From: Acidobacteriota bacterium
GTDB lineage: Bacteria; Acidobacteriota; Vicinamibacteria; Vicinamibacterales; CAVVIG01
NCBI GenBank assembly: GCA_003222395.1
Contig: QHWB01000031.1
Span: forward strand, 374,501-438,500
Direction of reading: 5' to 3'
Length of the DNA stretch: 64,000 nucleotides
The position numbers and the translations under genes are program-made. This document shows, in pieces, positions 8,106 through 16,805 of the stretch. Position 1 is the first letter of the stretch, and every line of letters starts with the position of its first letter. Below the pieces are notes generated by a model, which searched no databases, was not told the DNA's origin, and saw only the letters and a list, made by a program, of their open reading frames with translations.

Positions 8106-8888
8106 TCACGCGGGCGCAATCGCGATGACCCGCAGCGGGCTGCCGCTGCCGCCGACGATCTTCAGCGGCGCGGCGATGACGATCGATCCGGTCGGCGGAA
8201 GCTGATCGAGATTACACAGGCTTGCGAGGCCGAACTTCCCTGCGCCGTGCATGATCGTGTGGTTCGGAAACGGCGGGTCGAAGGTGCCCGCCTGGCCCGC
8301 GTCGGTGCCGATCGTCTCGACGCCGACGCCGACGACGTCGCGATCGTGCGCGAGCATCCTCGACGCGCGCGGGTCGAATCCCGGGCTGTGCGGACCGTCG
8401 GCGGCCGCATTCACGAACGCCTTCGCGTCGGTCCTCTTGCTCCATCCGGTTCGCAACAGCAGCCACGCGCCGGCCGCGATGCGCCCGTGAGCCGCTTCCC
8501 ACTCGTCGATGCGCGCCGGCGTCAGGAGAAAATCGGGGTTCGATGCCACGTCGGCGGTGACGTCGATGACGCACGCGGGGCCGACGAGCCGGCGGACCGG
8601 AATCGTGTCGCAGGCGTTGTCCGGCAGATCCTTGCCGGTGATCCAGTGGATCGGCGCGTCGAAGTGCGTGCCGGTGTGCTCGCCGAGGCGGATGGTGTTC
8701 CAGTACCACGCCGGCCCCTTCGCGTCGTAGCGCGAGATCGCTTCCATCGTCAGTCCCGGCGACGGCGCGAACATCGGCGGCAACCCGATGACCGGTGTCG
8801 CCGGACCGAGCGGCGCCGTCAGGTCGACGACCTTCAGCGTGCCGCGGCTCAAGCCCTCGACGACCTGCATCAACACGGTCGAAGTCAT
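8106..8888 (-). CDS. Cyclase family protein (kynurenine formamidase-like metal hydrolase)
   Basis: A 260-residue protein of the cyclase/KynB fold. The metal-binding motif HTGTHFDAPIHW lies near residues 73-84, with a later HTIMHGAGKFG. Known members hydrolyse N-formylkynurenine or isatin or are polyketide cyclases. At 260 residues it is longer than bacterial KynB (about 210), so the exact substrate is open. Its ATG overlaps the stop of the upstream class-V PLP gene (ATGA at 8885-8888), so the two are coupled. That pairing recalls KynB with kynureninase, although the PLP partner here looks like another subfamily. Confidence 0.8.
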   Translation of the reverse strand: MTSTVLMQVVEGLSRGTLKVVDLTAPLGPATPVIGLPPMFAPSPGLTMEAISRYDAKGPAWYWNTIRLGEHTGTHFDAPIHWITGKDLPDNACDTIPVRRLVGPACVIDVTADVASNPDFLLTPARIDEWEAAHGRIAAGAWLLLRTGWSKRTDAKAFVNAAADGPHSPGFDPRASRMLAHDRDVVGVGVETIGTDAGQAGTFDPPFPNHTIMHGAGKFGLASLCNLDQLPPTGSIVIAAPLKIVGGSGSPLRVIAIAPA

Positions 8889-10150
8889 GATCCTCTCGCT
8901 TCGTCAATCACGTCGACGAGCGCCGCTCGAAACCGCTCGACCTCTTCGGGCGTGTTGTAGTGCACGAGCGACGCGCGCACGGCGCCGCCGGGCATGAGCC
9001 CGAGCCGCGCCATCAGGCGCGGCGAATACATGTGACCGCTGCGGACGCCGACGTCGCGCGCGGCAAGGCCGTCCGCCACGATCGACGATTCGATCCCGTC
9101 GACCGTGAAACACAGCGTCGGCACCCGCTCGTGCAGCCGCGAGCGATTGGTGACTCCATGCACGGTGACGCCAGGAATGCCCTGGAGCGCATCGAGCATC
9201 GCGCTCGAGAGCGTCCGCTCGTACTCGGCGACCAACGCCATCGCCGCACCGATCGATCCGCTTCCAAGCTGCTCGAGATACTCAATCGCGGCTTCCATGC
9301 CGGCGACGTTCTCGTATGCGTACGTACCCGCCTCGAGCTTGTCGGGTGTGACGTCGGGGATGAAGTCTTCGCGAAACGTCGGCAGGCGGTTGATCGCCTC
9401 GCGGCGGCACCATGCGAATCCCATGTGCGGAGCAAAGATTTTGTATCCGGAGCAGACGAGATAGTCGCAGTCGAATGCCCGGACGTCGACCGCGCCATGA
9501 GGCGCGTAGTGCACCGCGTCGAGGAACACCTCGGCGCCGACGGCGTGCGCGCGCCGGCCGACCTCCGCGACGTCGACGATCGTTCCGGTCGCGTTCGACG
9601 CGACGGTGCACGCGACCAGCCGCGTCCGGTCGCCGAGCACGGCATCGAGATCGGCGGGATGCAGCCGGCGGTCGGAGTCGCGGACGCGCCACCAGACGAT
9701 TCGCGCGCCGACGCGCTCGAGCGCCAGCCACGTCGCGACATTCGCCTCGTGATCCAGCTCGCTGACGACGACCTCGGGCCGCGCCGCCAGCGTCTGGCCG
9801 ACGGCGAGGCTGATCGCGCGGATGAACGACGTCGCGTTGAGGCCGAACGCGATCTCGTCGGCGCCGCGCGCGTTGACGAAGGTGGCGACGCGCGTGCGCG
9901 CGCGCGCGATCATGGCGTCGACTTCGCGCGAATGGCGGTACGGACCGCCGCGCTGCACGTTACGCGCGAGGAGATGATCGGTCACGGCGTCGACGACCGG
10001 CGACGGAACCTGCGCGCCCGCGGCGTTGTCGAAGAAGATGAAGCGGCCCGCGCGCGCGATCGCCGGGAACCGGCGCCGCACATCATCGATCGGAAACGCA
10101 TCCACGGGCGGGGCGGCGTGCTGCTGCCGGACCCCCTCGTCGGTCGTCAT
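8885..10150 (-). CDS. Class V aminotransferase / cysteine-desulfurase-like PLP enzyme
   Basis: A protein of about 421 residues. FIFFDNAAGAQVPSPVVDAV and VVVSELDHEANVATWLALE are typical of the cysteine-desulfurase-like VC1184 subfamily. The PLP lysine lies in YLVCSGYKIFAPHMGF, with the cofactor-ring Asp in VFLDAVHYAPHG. No catalytic Cys loop of a true IscS is evident. Function in this subfamily is poorly defined (selenocysteine lyase, isopenicillin epimerase or kynureninase relatives). The ATG at 10150 is preferred over a GTG at 10171. It is co-transcribed and overlaps by 4 bp with the cyclase gene, so sequential action on one amino-acid-derived substrate is inferred. Confidence 0.8.
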   Translation of the reverse strand: MTTDEGVRQQHAAPPVDAFPIDDVRRRFPAIARAGRFIFFDNAAGAQVPSPVVDAVTDHLLARNVQRGGPYRHSREVDAMIARARTRVATFVNARGADEIAFGLNATSFIRAISLAVGQTLAARPEVVVSELDHEANVATWLALERVGARIVWWRVRDSDRRLHPADLDAVLGDRTRLVACTVASNATGTIVDVAEVGRRAHAVGAEVFLDAVHYAPHGAVDVRAFDCDYLVCSGYKIFAPHMGFAWCRREAINRLPTFREDFIPDVTPDKLEAGTYAYENVAGMEAAIEYLEQLGSGSIGAAMALVAEYERTLSSAMLDALQGIPGVTVHGVTNRSRLHERVPTLCFTVDGIESSIVADGLAARDVGVRSGHMYSPRLMARLGLMPGGAVRASLVHYNTPEEVERFRAALVDVIDEARGS

Positions 10151-10171
10151 GGCCGCCGCGCATGCTAGCAC

Positions 10172-10177
10172 TAAAAT
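10172..10177 (+). promoter_or_regulatory. -10-like TAAAAT, 8 nt before the EF-P start
   Basis: TAAAAT lies 8 nt upstream of the GTG at 10186 with no Shine-Dalgarno between. The AT-rich island also serves as the gap to the divergent PLP gene. Confidence 0.45.
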
Positions 10178-10185
10178 AAAAGACC

Positions 10186-10758
10186 GTGCCCGCCCTCATC
10201 GAAGCGATCGGCGTCAAGCGCAAGATGTTCTTCGAGTACGAGAATGCGCCGTACCATTGCCTCGACGTCGAGGTCTCGAAGCCGACCGCGCGCGGCGGCC
10301 AGACGCTGGTCCGCATCAAGATGAGGAATCTGCTCACGCGGGCGGTGTTCGACCGCACGTTCAAGGCCAGCGACAAATTCGCCGAGCCCGATCTCGTCAC
10401 CGTGGCCGCGTCGTACTTGTATGCCGACGGCGACGGCTTTCACTTCATGGATCAGGAGAGCTTCGAGACGCTGACGCTCGGATCCGATCTCGTCGGCGAC
10501 GACCGCCAGCTGCTCGTCGATAACCTGATCGTGCAGATCATGAAATACAACGGCAACCCGATCGGCCTTCAGCTCCCGCCACACGTGGAGTTGACGGTGG
10601 CGTCGACCGAACCGGGCGCGCGCGGCGACACAGCGGGCGCGGCGACGAAGGTCGCGGTGCTGGAGACCGGCCTCGAGATTCGGGTGCCCCTCTTCATCAC
10701 GGAGGGCGAGAAGGTGAAAGTGCACACGGAAACGCGGGAATTCGCGGGAAGGGCATAG
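10186..10758 (+). CDS. Elongation factor P family protein, Arg at loop tip
   Basis: A 190-residue protein of normal EF-P length with the three beta-domains: N-terminal KOW-like domain to about residue 65, OB domain (YLYADGDGFHFMDQESFETL), and C-terminal OB domain (VELTVASTEPGARGDTAGAA, then VPLFITEGEKVKVHT). EF-P relieves ribosome stalling at proline runs. The tip of the domain-I loop is SKPTARGGQT, with Arg36 where E. coli EF-P has the modified Lys34; this loop is close to the one in EF-P-like YeiP/EfpL, while the rest looks like EF-P. No modification enzyme (EpmA/B or EarP) is visible in the window. Confidence 0.9.
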   Translation: MPALIEAIGVKRKMFFEYENAPYHCLDVEVSKPTARGGQTLVRIKMRNLLTRAVFDRTFKASDKFAEPDLVTVAASYLYADGDGFHFMDQESFETLTLGSDLVGDDRQLLVDNLIVQIMKYNGNPIGLQLPPHVELTVASTEPGARGDTAGAATKVAVLETGLEIRVPLFITEGEKVKVHTETREFAGRA

Positions 10759-10765
10759 TGGGGCG

Positions 10766-12325
10766 ATGAGCGTGCGAGCGACGGGCGTGACGATCATGTT
10801 GGCCGCGAGCCTGCTGGCCGCCTCCGATCCTCCGGTGACGATCGATATCACCGACTACGTCGAGATGCCGATCACCGGAAAGCTGGACGGCAAAGGACAG
10901 ACCGACGGCATGCTCGCGCGCATCAACTCGCTCCGCGAGGAGCCCGGCGGCGCGACGCGATTCTTCGTGAACGATCTCAACGGACCGCTCTACATTCTCG
11001 ACAAAGCGACGACGAAGCTCTCCGTCTATCTCGACTTCAACGGCCGCGAGGGCCATCACGGTCTGTTCCGCAGGTTCGCCTACGAGGTCGGCTACGCGAA
11101 CGGCCTGAACAGCATTCAATTCGATCCCGACTACCGCGCGAACGGGAAGTTCTACACGGTCCACATCGAGGATCCTGCGCTGGCCGGCTCGAGCGTCCCC
11201 GACAACACGAACCTGCCGGCGCTGAACCTCGCGGGGTACGCGCCGACCACGCCCATCCCGACGCCGGGACCGATCCAGCGCGAAGGCGTGCTCATCGAAT
11301 GGACCGACACGAGTCCGTCGAATGCGACGTTCGAAGGCACGGCGCGCGAGCTGATGCGCGTGCCGCTCAACACGCGGATCCACACGCTGGCCGACTTGAG
11401 CTTCAACCCGTCGGCGCGCCGCGGCGACAGCGAGTGGCGCGTGCTCTACATCGGATGCGGCGACGGCGGATCGGGCGAAGCCAAGAGCAGCATCCGCATG
11501 AACCCGCAGCGCCTCGACACGCTCGTCGGAAAAATCCTGCGGATCGTTCCGGACCCGGCGGACCATCAGTCGTCGAGCGTTCTCAGCGAGAACGGCCGCT
11601 ACCGCATTCCGAACGACAACCCGTTCGTGTCGACCGCCGGCGCGCGCAAGGAGGTCTGGGCGCTCGGCCTGCGCAATCCGCATCGCCTCACCTGGGCGGA
11701 CGGCCATCTGATCGCGAACTCCATCGGCCTGCACACGTGGGAGACGGTCAACATCATTCAGAAGGGCGCGAACTACGGCTACTCACTGCGCGAAGGCAAC
11801 GAGGCGCTGCAGTTCGACAATCACACCACCGCGCTGCCCGAGGCCGACAGGATCCCGGTTCAGGTCACCGATACCGTGACCGCCGGCACGGTCGTGCCGA
11901 CGTACCCCGTCATTCAATATCCGCACAAACCGGGCGGCGGCGACGCCGTCGGCACCGGCCTCGTCTATCGCGGCAGCATGATTCCCGCGCTTCGCGACAA
12001 GTACGTCTTCACCGACATCTCGACGGGCCACATCTGGTACGCCGACTTCAACGAGATGCTCGCCGCCGACGACGGCAATCCGCGCACGATGGCGACGATG
12101 CACGAGGTGAAGATCCGGTGGAAGGGACAGGTCTACGACACGATGTTCCCGATCGTCGAGAGCGCCTACCACGCGCGCGGCGGCCAGAAGGCGCGCCTGC
12201 CGGGCCTCGCGCTCGTGTCCGGCGAAGGCCGGGCCGACACCCACGTCGCGACCGACGCGTCCGGTGAGCTCTACGTACTTACGAAAAGCGACGGCGTCAT
12301 TCGGATGGTCTCGCGTCCAAGGTGA
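10766..12325 (+). CDS. Secreted PQQ-dependent sugar dehydrogenase family protein
   Basis: A 519-residue six-bladed beta-propeller of the soluble glucose/sorbosone dehydrogenase type. A short N-terminal signal is likely. Motifs include LYIGCGDGGSGEAKSSIRMN, LDTLVGKILRIVPDP, EVWALGLRNPHRLTW and GANYGYSLREGNE, which surround the PQQ/calcium site in this family. Members oxidise aldoses in the periplasm and pass electrons on. It is unusually long, with insertions in the first half (about residues 60-200). It starts 8 bp after the EF-P stop and may be co-transcribed with it. A PQQ biosynthesis cluster is not in the window. Confidence 0.8.
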   Translation: MSVRATGVTIMLAASLLAASDPPVTIDITDYVEMPITGKLDGKGQTDGMLARINSLREEPGGATRFFVNDLNGPLYILDKATTKLSVYLDFNGREGHHGLFRRFAYEVGYANGLNSIQFDPDYRANGKFYTVHIEDPALAGSSVPDNTNLPALNLAGYAPTTPIPTPGPIQREGVLIEWTDTSPSNATFEGTARELMRVPLNTRIHTLADLSFNPSARRGDSEWRVLYIGCGDGGSGEAKSSIRMNPQRLDTLVGKILRIVPDPADHQSSSVLSENGRYRIPNDNPFVSTAGARKEVWALGLRNPHRLTWADGHLIANSIGLHTWETVNIIQKGANYGYSLREGNEALQFDNHTTALPEADRIPVQVTDTVTAGTVVPTYPVIQYPHKPGGGDAVGTGLVYRGSMIPALRDKYVFTDISTGHIWYADFNEMLAADDGNPRTMATMHEVKIRWKGQVYDTMFPIVESAYHARGGQKARLPGLALVSGEGRADTHVATDASGELYVLTKSDGVIRMVSRPR

Positions 12326-12482
12326 GCGTTTTCCGCACGCAGCTTTCCGACGATCGTCGCAGGAACATCCATTGCAGCGAGCCTCCGCCGATAGCAGCTG
12401 CTCGTAGACGCGCGTCACACGGATTCGATCCGGCTGCATCCGCGGTGTGTACCGCGAAATTTTTACCGTCGCAAAACCTGAC

Positions 12483-13163
12483 ATGCCTATGACTGAGGAG
12501 CGTTTTGGCAGTCGCCTGCGGCGCGAACGCGAGCGCCGACACATCGCCCTGTCGTCGATTTCGGCCAACACGAAAATCAGCGTGGCGTTGTTCGAGGGGC
12601 TGGAACGCGACGACGTCTCCAGGTGGCCGTCGGGCATTTTCCGGCGCGCCTTCATCCGCGCGTACGCGGAGGGCATCGGGCTCGACCCCGACGCCGTCAC
12701 GCGCGAGTTCAACCAGCGCTTTCCCGATCCGGAGCTCGCAGCCGCCTCGGCTCCCGAGGTGAAGGCCGCGACCACGGCCCACGCCAATACCGTGCTTCGG
12801 CTGACACTGGCGGATGGGGGGACGCCGTTCATCAGGGGACGGGTCATTCCCGATATGCGCCGCCGATGGGCGGCGGTCGCGTCGGATGCGTGCGTCGCCT
12901 TTGCCATCGCGGTCCTGGTGTTCCTGGCGTCGGGAAAGTTCTGGGCGCCGCTCAGCGTCACGGCGCTTGGGTACTATCTCGGCGGCATCCTGCTGCTCGG
13001 CAATACGCCGGGCGTCTGTTTGTGGGGACGCGCGTCCGAAGAGACGGCCGTCGCCGTGGCAGGCACGAAGGTGCCGCGCTGGGTCCGCCTCATAACTGCT
13101 CGTCTTTCGTCTCGGGTGTCCGCGAGTAGCCCAATGATCGACAGGACGGCGGCCGACAGGTAG
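12483..13163 (+). CDS. RodZ-type helix-turn-helix protein with membrane segments
   Basis: A protein of about 226 residues from the ATG at 12483. Residues 5-80 (FGSRLRRERERRHIALSSIS, then GLERDDVSRWPSGIFRRAFI) match the HTH_25/Xre-like domain found at the N terminus of RodZ. After a linker, RRWAAVASDACVAFAIAVLV and GYYLGGILLLGNTPGVCLWG form two hydrophobic segments that resemble an RDD-type membrane module rather than the single RodZ helix. It may tether a DNA- or actin-binding domain to the membrane. It is a lone gene with 157 bp upstream containing no clear signal. Confidence 0.65.
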   Translation: MPMTEERFGSRLRRERERRHIALSSISANTKISVALFEGLERDDVSRWPSGIFRRAFIRAYAEGIGLDPDAVTREFNQRFPDPELAAASAPEVKAATTAHANTVLRLTLADGGTPFIRGRVIPDMRRRWAAVASDACVAFAIAVLVFLASGKFWAPLSVTALGYYLGGILLLGNTPGVCLWGRASEETAVAVAGTKVPRWVRLITARLSSRVSASSPMIDRTAADR

Positions 13164-13170
13164 TAGCCGA

Positions 13171-13534
13171 TCATCGCTGCTGCCCGGCCAGAACCGCGCG
13201 GAACATCGCCTCGTCGATGTCCACTTCGAGCTTGTATCCCTCCGGATCGATGAACGGATGTGTCCCTGCGGCGTCGTGATGAGAAACTCCGCGAGGCTCT
13301 TCGTGCCGACGTAATAAATGTTGCCGATCACCTTGTGCGGCGGGAACGGCGTCGTCATGTCGTCGGGGCCGCCGACGTTGCGCTGAAACAGCGAGAGCTG
13401 CGTGAACGTGTGGCCGCGGACCGTAATCGTCGGCCCGGGCTGCTGATTTCCTCGCGCGCGGCCGCCCTGGCATGCGCGATCGCGGCGGCCGATACGACGA
13501 GCGCCGCCAATACCGCGTGAGATACTGGCGCCAT
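13171..13534 (-). pseudogene. Remnant of a subclass-B3-like metallo-beta-lactamase-fold hydrolase
   Basis: Pieces of one gene lie in three reading frames. A signal peptide (MAPVSHAVLAALVVSAAAIA) starts at 13534. After a frameshift come TQLSLFQRNVGGPDD and FPPHKVIGNIYYVGTKSLAE ending ITTPQGHI, which is the N terminus of secreted B3-type MBL-fold proteins. Then, after another frame change, HPFIDPEGYKLEVDIDEAMF to the stop at 13171 is the C terminus of the same family. The roughly 200 residues between, including all zinc ligands, are gone. The join reads CACATCCGTTC, consistent with a deletion between short repeats. Its start overlaps that of the divergent AhpD-like gene. Confidence 0.75.
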
Positions 13535-14096
13535 GCACGCAGTCAGTCGTTTTCCCACCCCGGACCTCGCAACGCTGCCAGAGGATATCCGAAGCCGCAT
13601 CCTCGCGGTACAGGAGAAGGCCGGATTCGTCCCGAACGTGTTCCTGGCCTGGGCGCATCGGCCCGACGAGTTCCGCGCGTTCTTCGCGTATCACGATGCG
13701 CTGATGGAGAAACCGGGCGGGCTGACCAAGGCCGAGCGGGAGATGATCGTCGTCGCGACGTCGAGCCTGAATCATTGCCACTACTGCGTCATCGCGCACG
13801 GCGCGATCCTGCGCATCAGAGCGAAGAAGCCGCGCGTCGCCGATCAGGTCGCGATCAACTATCGCAACGCGGATTTGACGCCCCGCGAGCGGGCGATGCT
13901 GGACTTCGCCGTGAAGGTCGCCGAGCGATCGCACGAGGTGAACGAGGAGGATTTCGCGGCGCTCAGGAGGCACGGGATGACCGACGACGACATCTGGGAC
14001 ATCGGGTGCATCACGGCGCTCTTCGCGCTGTCGAACCGCGTGGCGAATCTCCTGGCGCTGAAACCGAACGACGAGTTCTATACGATGGGACGGTAA
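13533..14096 (+). CDS. Peroxidase-related / AhpD-like carboxymuconolactone decarboxylase family protein
   Basis: A 187-residue all-alpha protein of the AhpD superfamily. The redox motif NHCHYCVIAHG (CxxC with following His) lies near residue 87, preceded by LTKAEREMIVVATSSLN. These proteins reduce peroxides or relay thiol redox equivalents. The start ATG at 13533 has no Shine-Dalgarno, but GATACT lies six bases upstream and could be a -10 box. It is divergent from the decayed MBL-fold gene. The gene is intact and of normal length. Confidence 0.85.
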   Translation: MHAVSRFPTPDLATLPEDIRSRILAVQEKAGFVPNVFLAWAHRPDEFRAFFAYHDALMEKPGGLTKAEREMIVVATSSLNHCHYCVIAHGAILRIRAKKPRVADQVAINYRNADLTPRERAMLDFAVKVAERSHEVNEEDFAALRRHGMTDDDIWDIGCITALFALSNRVANLLALKPNDEFYTMGR

Positions 14097-14184
14097 CGTC
14101 GCTGCGACTCAATCCATGTTCTCGCCGTCGATGATCGTGAGGCTGGCCGCCCCGTGCTCCGTGTCCATCGCGTGCGCCGTGCAG

Positions 14185-14325
14185 AGCCCGCAGGTTCTTG
14201 ACCACCGAGGCACAGAGAGCCCAGAGCGCCTCCGTTCGGCGTCCACTCTGCGGGCTCTCCGGTTGAATCTCTGTGTCTCCGGATCTCTGAGTCTCCGTGT
14301 CTCTGTGGTCAAGAACCTGCGGGCT
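14185..14325. repeat. Long intergenic hairpin element with perfect 21-bp arms
   Basis: The left arm AGCCCGCAGGTTCTTGACCA(C) at 14185-14205 is the exact reverse complement of 14305-14325. The interior holds CACAGAGAG- and TCTCTGTGTCTCC-like runs that partly pair with each other, so the whole 141 nt can fold into one long hairpin. It lies between the convergent AhpD-like and permease genes and codes for nothing. Similar ACAGAGACACGG-type palindromes are common between genes in several soil phyla, from general knowledge. Confidence 0.8.
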
Positions 14326-14327
14326 GA

Positions 14328-16745
14328 CTAATTCGAACGCAGCACGTTCAACGGATCGAGCCGTGAGGCGCGGTAGGCGGGGACGAGGCTCGCGACGAGG
14401 GCCACCAGCGCGAGCGCGCCGGCGACGGCGGCGAGCGTCAGCGGGTCGGAGGCGCTGACGCCGAAGACGAGCTTCTCGAGGATTCTCGCTGAACCAAGCG
14501 CCGCCACGGCGCCAGCCGCGATGCCGACGATCGCCGGCGTCATTCCTTCGACGACGACGAGGCGTACGACGTCGGCCGTCCCGGCGCCGAGCGCCGTCCG
14601 GATGCCGATTTCGTGGCTGCGGCCGCGCACGATGTACGAGAGCACGCTGTAAATGCCGACCGACGCGAGCACCAGCGCGACGGCGGCAAACATGCCGAGC
14701 AGGAGCGCGCTGAAGCGCTGCGACGTCAGCGTTTCGTCGACCACCGCTTCCATCGTGCGGATGTCTTCGACCGGTTCCTCGGGATCGATCGCTCGCACGA
14801 TGCCGGCCGCCGATTGCGCGAGCGATGCCGGCGGAACCATTGTTCTGACCGCGAAGGACAGGCTCCCCCACGGCCGATCGTGCGTGTATTCGTACACGGC
14901 CGCACCGGCGGCCGCGGAAAGCTCGCCCTGCTTGACGTCGCCGACGATGCCGATGATCTCTTTGACCACGATCTTCGACTGAAGCGGCAGCGTGACGCGG
15001 CGGCCGATCGGGTCGGCGTCGCCCCACAGCAGCGCGGCCGCAGACCGGCTCACGAGCATCACCTCGGCGTCGCGATCCGCGACGTCGCGCCCGCGCAGCA
15101 GCGGGATGCGCATCGCTCGCAGATAGCCGGGCGTAATCTTGCGCACTTCGACCGTCGGCTGATCGCGCGGCAGCAGCTCGGCGTGGCCTTCGAGAACGAT
15201 CGGCTGCACCGATCCGCCCTGCGCCGGAAGATCGTCGATTGCGCCGGCAGCTTCGACGCCCGGCAGCGCGCGAATCCGCTGCAGCGCCTGGTCGAAGAAC
15301 GCGCTCTTCTGTGCCGGCGTCGAGTACCGCGTCTCGGGCAGCGACACGTGCATCGTCAGCACGTTGCGCGGGTCGTATCCGGCGTCGACGTGCCGAAGGG
15401 CGAGCAGGCTGCGAAGCATTACGCCTGCGCCCATCAGCAGCACGAGCGAGAGCGCCACCTCGCACACGACGAGCAGGCGGCGCGTGCGGACGCCGACGGC
15501 GCCCTCGTGACGGCCGCCCTCTTTCAGCGCGTCGTTGAGATCGGTCCGGCCGGCCCGAAGCGCGGGCAGAGCTCCGGCGAGGATGCCGGTGAGAATGGAC
15601 GCTCCGGCGACGAACAGCAGCACGCGCACATCGATCGTGATCTCGTCGGCTCGCGGCACCTGTTTCGCGAGCAGGGCCGCGCCGGCGCGGAGCCCGACGC
15701 GCGCGAGGAACAGGCCGGCCGCGCCGCCGGCGGACGCGAGCACCAGCGATTCGACGAGTAGTTGTTGAAACACGCGGCCTCGCCCTGCGCCGAGCGCCGA
15801 CCGGATCGCCAGCTCCTTACGACGCATGAGGCCGCGCGCGAACAGCAGATTCCCGACGTTCGCGCAGGCGATGAGCAAGACGAGCGCGACGGCGCCGAGC
15901 AGCATGACGAGCGACACCCGGATGTCGCCGACGATCAGCTCCTGCAGCGGAATCACGGTCGCGCCCCACCCCGCATTCGCCTGCGGGTACTCATGTTCGA
16001 GGCGCGTCGAGATGACGGTCATCTCGGACTGCGCCTGGCCGACGGTGATGCCGGGCTTCAACCGCGCGATGACCTGCGCGTTATGGTTCTCGCGGACTGC
16101 GCGCTCCTCGTCGGTGTACGCGAGCGGCACCCACAGGTCGCGAGCCGACGCGGCCCACGACGTCACCGAAAAGCGCGCCGGCATGACGCCGACGATCGTG
16201 TACGGCTCGCCATCGAGCTTCAGCGTTCGGCCGACGACGTCGGTGGCCGCGCCAAAACGGCTCTTCCAGAATCCGTCGCTCAGGATCACGACATGGCCGC
16301 GATCGGGAGCGTCCTCTTCGCGCAGGAATACACGGCCGAGCGCCGGCCGTGCGCGCACGACCTCGAAGAAATCGGTGCCGACGGCGCCTGCGACGACCGA
16401 CTCCGCATCGCTGCCGCCGGTAAGCGCGAACTGCCGGAACCGATAGATCGCCATCCGCTCGAAGAGTCGTGCGTCGCGCTTCCAGTCGTAGAAATTCGCT
16501 GGCGAGACGGAAAATCTCTTCAATCCCGGGAACGTGCTCTGCGGTGGAATGTGAAACAGCCGCACGAGCCGGTCCGGTTCGTCGAACGGCAGCGGACGCA
16601 GCAGCACGGCGTTGACGATGCTGAAAATGGCGGTGTTGGCGCCGATGCCGATCGCGAGGACGGCCACGACCGCGATCAGAAAAGAAGGCGTGCGAACGAG
16701 CACCCTGAACGCGTAGCGAAGGTCGGCGGCGAGCGTGCGCAGCAT
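14328..16745 (-). CDS. ABC transporter permease of the duplicated (ADOP-type) MacB/FtsX family
   Basis: An 805-residue membrane protein with two MacB-periplasmic-core plus FtsX units. The first begins LRYAFRVLVRTPSFLIAVVA; the first FtsX block follows IVGDIRVSLVMLLGAVALVL with RRKELAIRSALGAGRGRVFQ. The second ends with SVLSYIVRGRSHEIGIRTAL and a last helix near VASLVPAYRASRLDPLNVLR. About eight membrane helices are expected. Such duplicated orphan permeases are abundant in Acidobacteriota; the partner ATPase is usually elsewhere, and none is adjacent here. Substrate export is unknown. It ends at the hairpin element and lies 60 bp downstream of the PilZ gene on the same strand. Confidence 0.9.
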   Translation of the reverse strand: MLRTLAADLRYAFRVLVRTPSFLIAVVAVLAIGIGANTAIFSIVNAVLLRPLPFDEPDRLVRLFHIPPQSTFPGLKRFSVSPANFYDWKRDARLFERMAIYRFRQFALTGGSDAESVVAGAVGTDFFEVVRARPALGRVFLREEDAPDRGHVVILSDGFWKSRFGAATDVVGRTLKLDGEPYTIVGVMPARFSVTSWAASARDLWVPLAYTDEERAVRENHNAQVIARLKPGITVGQAQSEMTVISTRLEHEYPQANAGWGATVIPLQELIVGDIRVSLVMLLGAVALVLLIACANVGNLLFARGLMRRKELAIRSALGAGRGRVFQQLLVESLVLASAGGAAGLFLARVGLRAGAALLAKQVPRADEITIDVRVLLFVAGASILTGILAGALPALRAGRTDLNDALKEGGRHEGAVGVRTRRLLVVCEVALSLVLLMGAGVMLRSLLALRHVDAGYDPRNVLTMHVSLPETRYSTPAQKSAFFDQALQRIRALPGVEAAGAIDDLPAQGGSVQPIVLEGHAELLPRDQPTVEVRKITPGYLRAMRIPLLRGRDVADRDAEVMLVSRSAAALLWGDADPIGRRVTLPLQSKIVVKEIIGIVGDVKQGELSAAAGAAVYEYTHDRPWGSLSFAVRTMVPPASLAQSAAGIVRAIDPEEPVEDIRTMEAVVDETLTSQRFSALLLGMFAAVALVLASVGIYSVLSYIVRGRSHEIGIRTALGAGTADVVRLVVVEGMTPAIVGIAAGAVAALGSARILEKLVFGVSASDPLTLAAVAGALALVALVASLVPAYRASRLDPLNVLRSN

Positions 16746-16805
16746 GGAATCTCCCGGCAGTGGATCCCGAGCAACCAGTGAAAGCTTGGACGGAACGGGG
16801 CCGCG

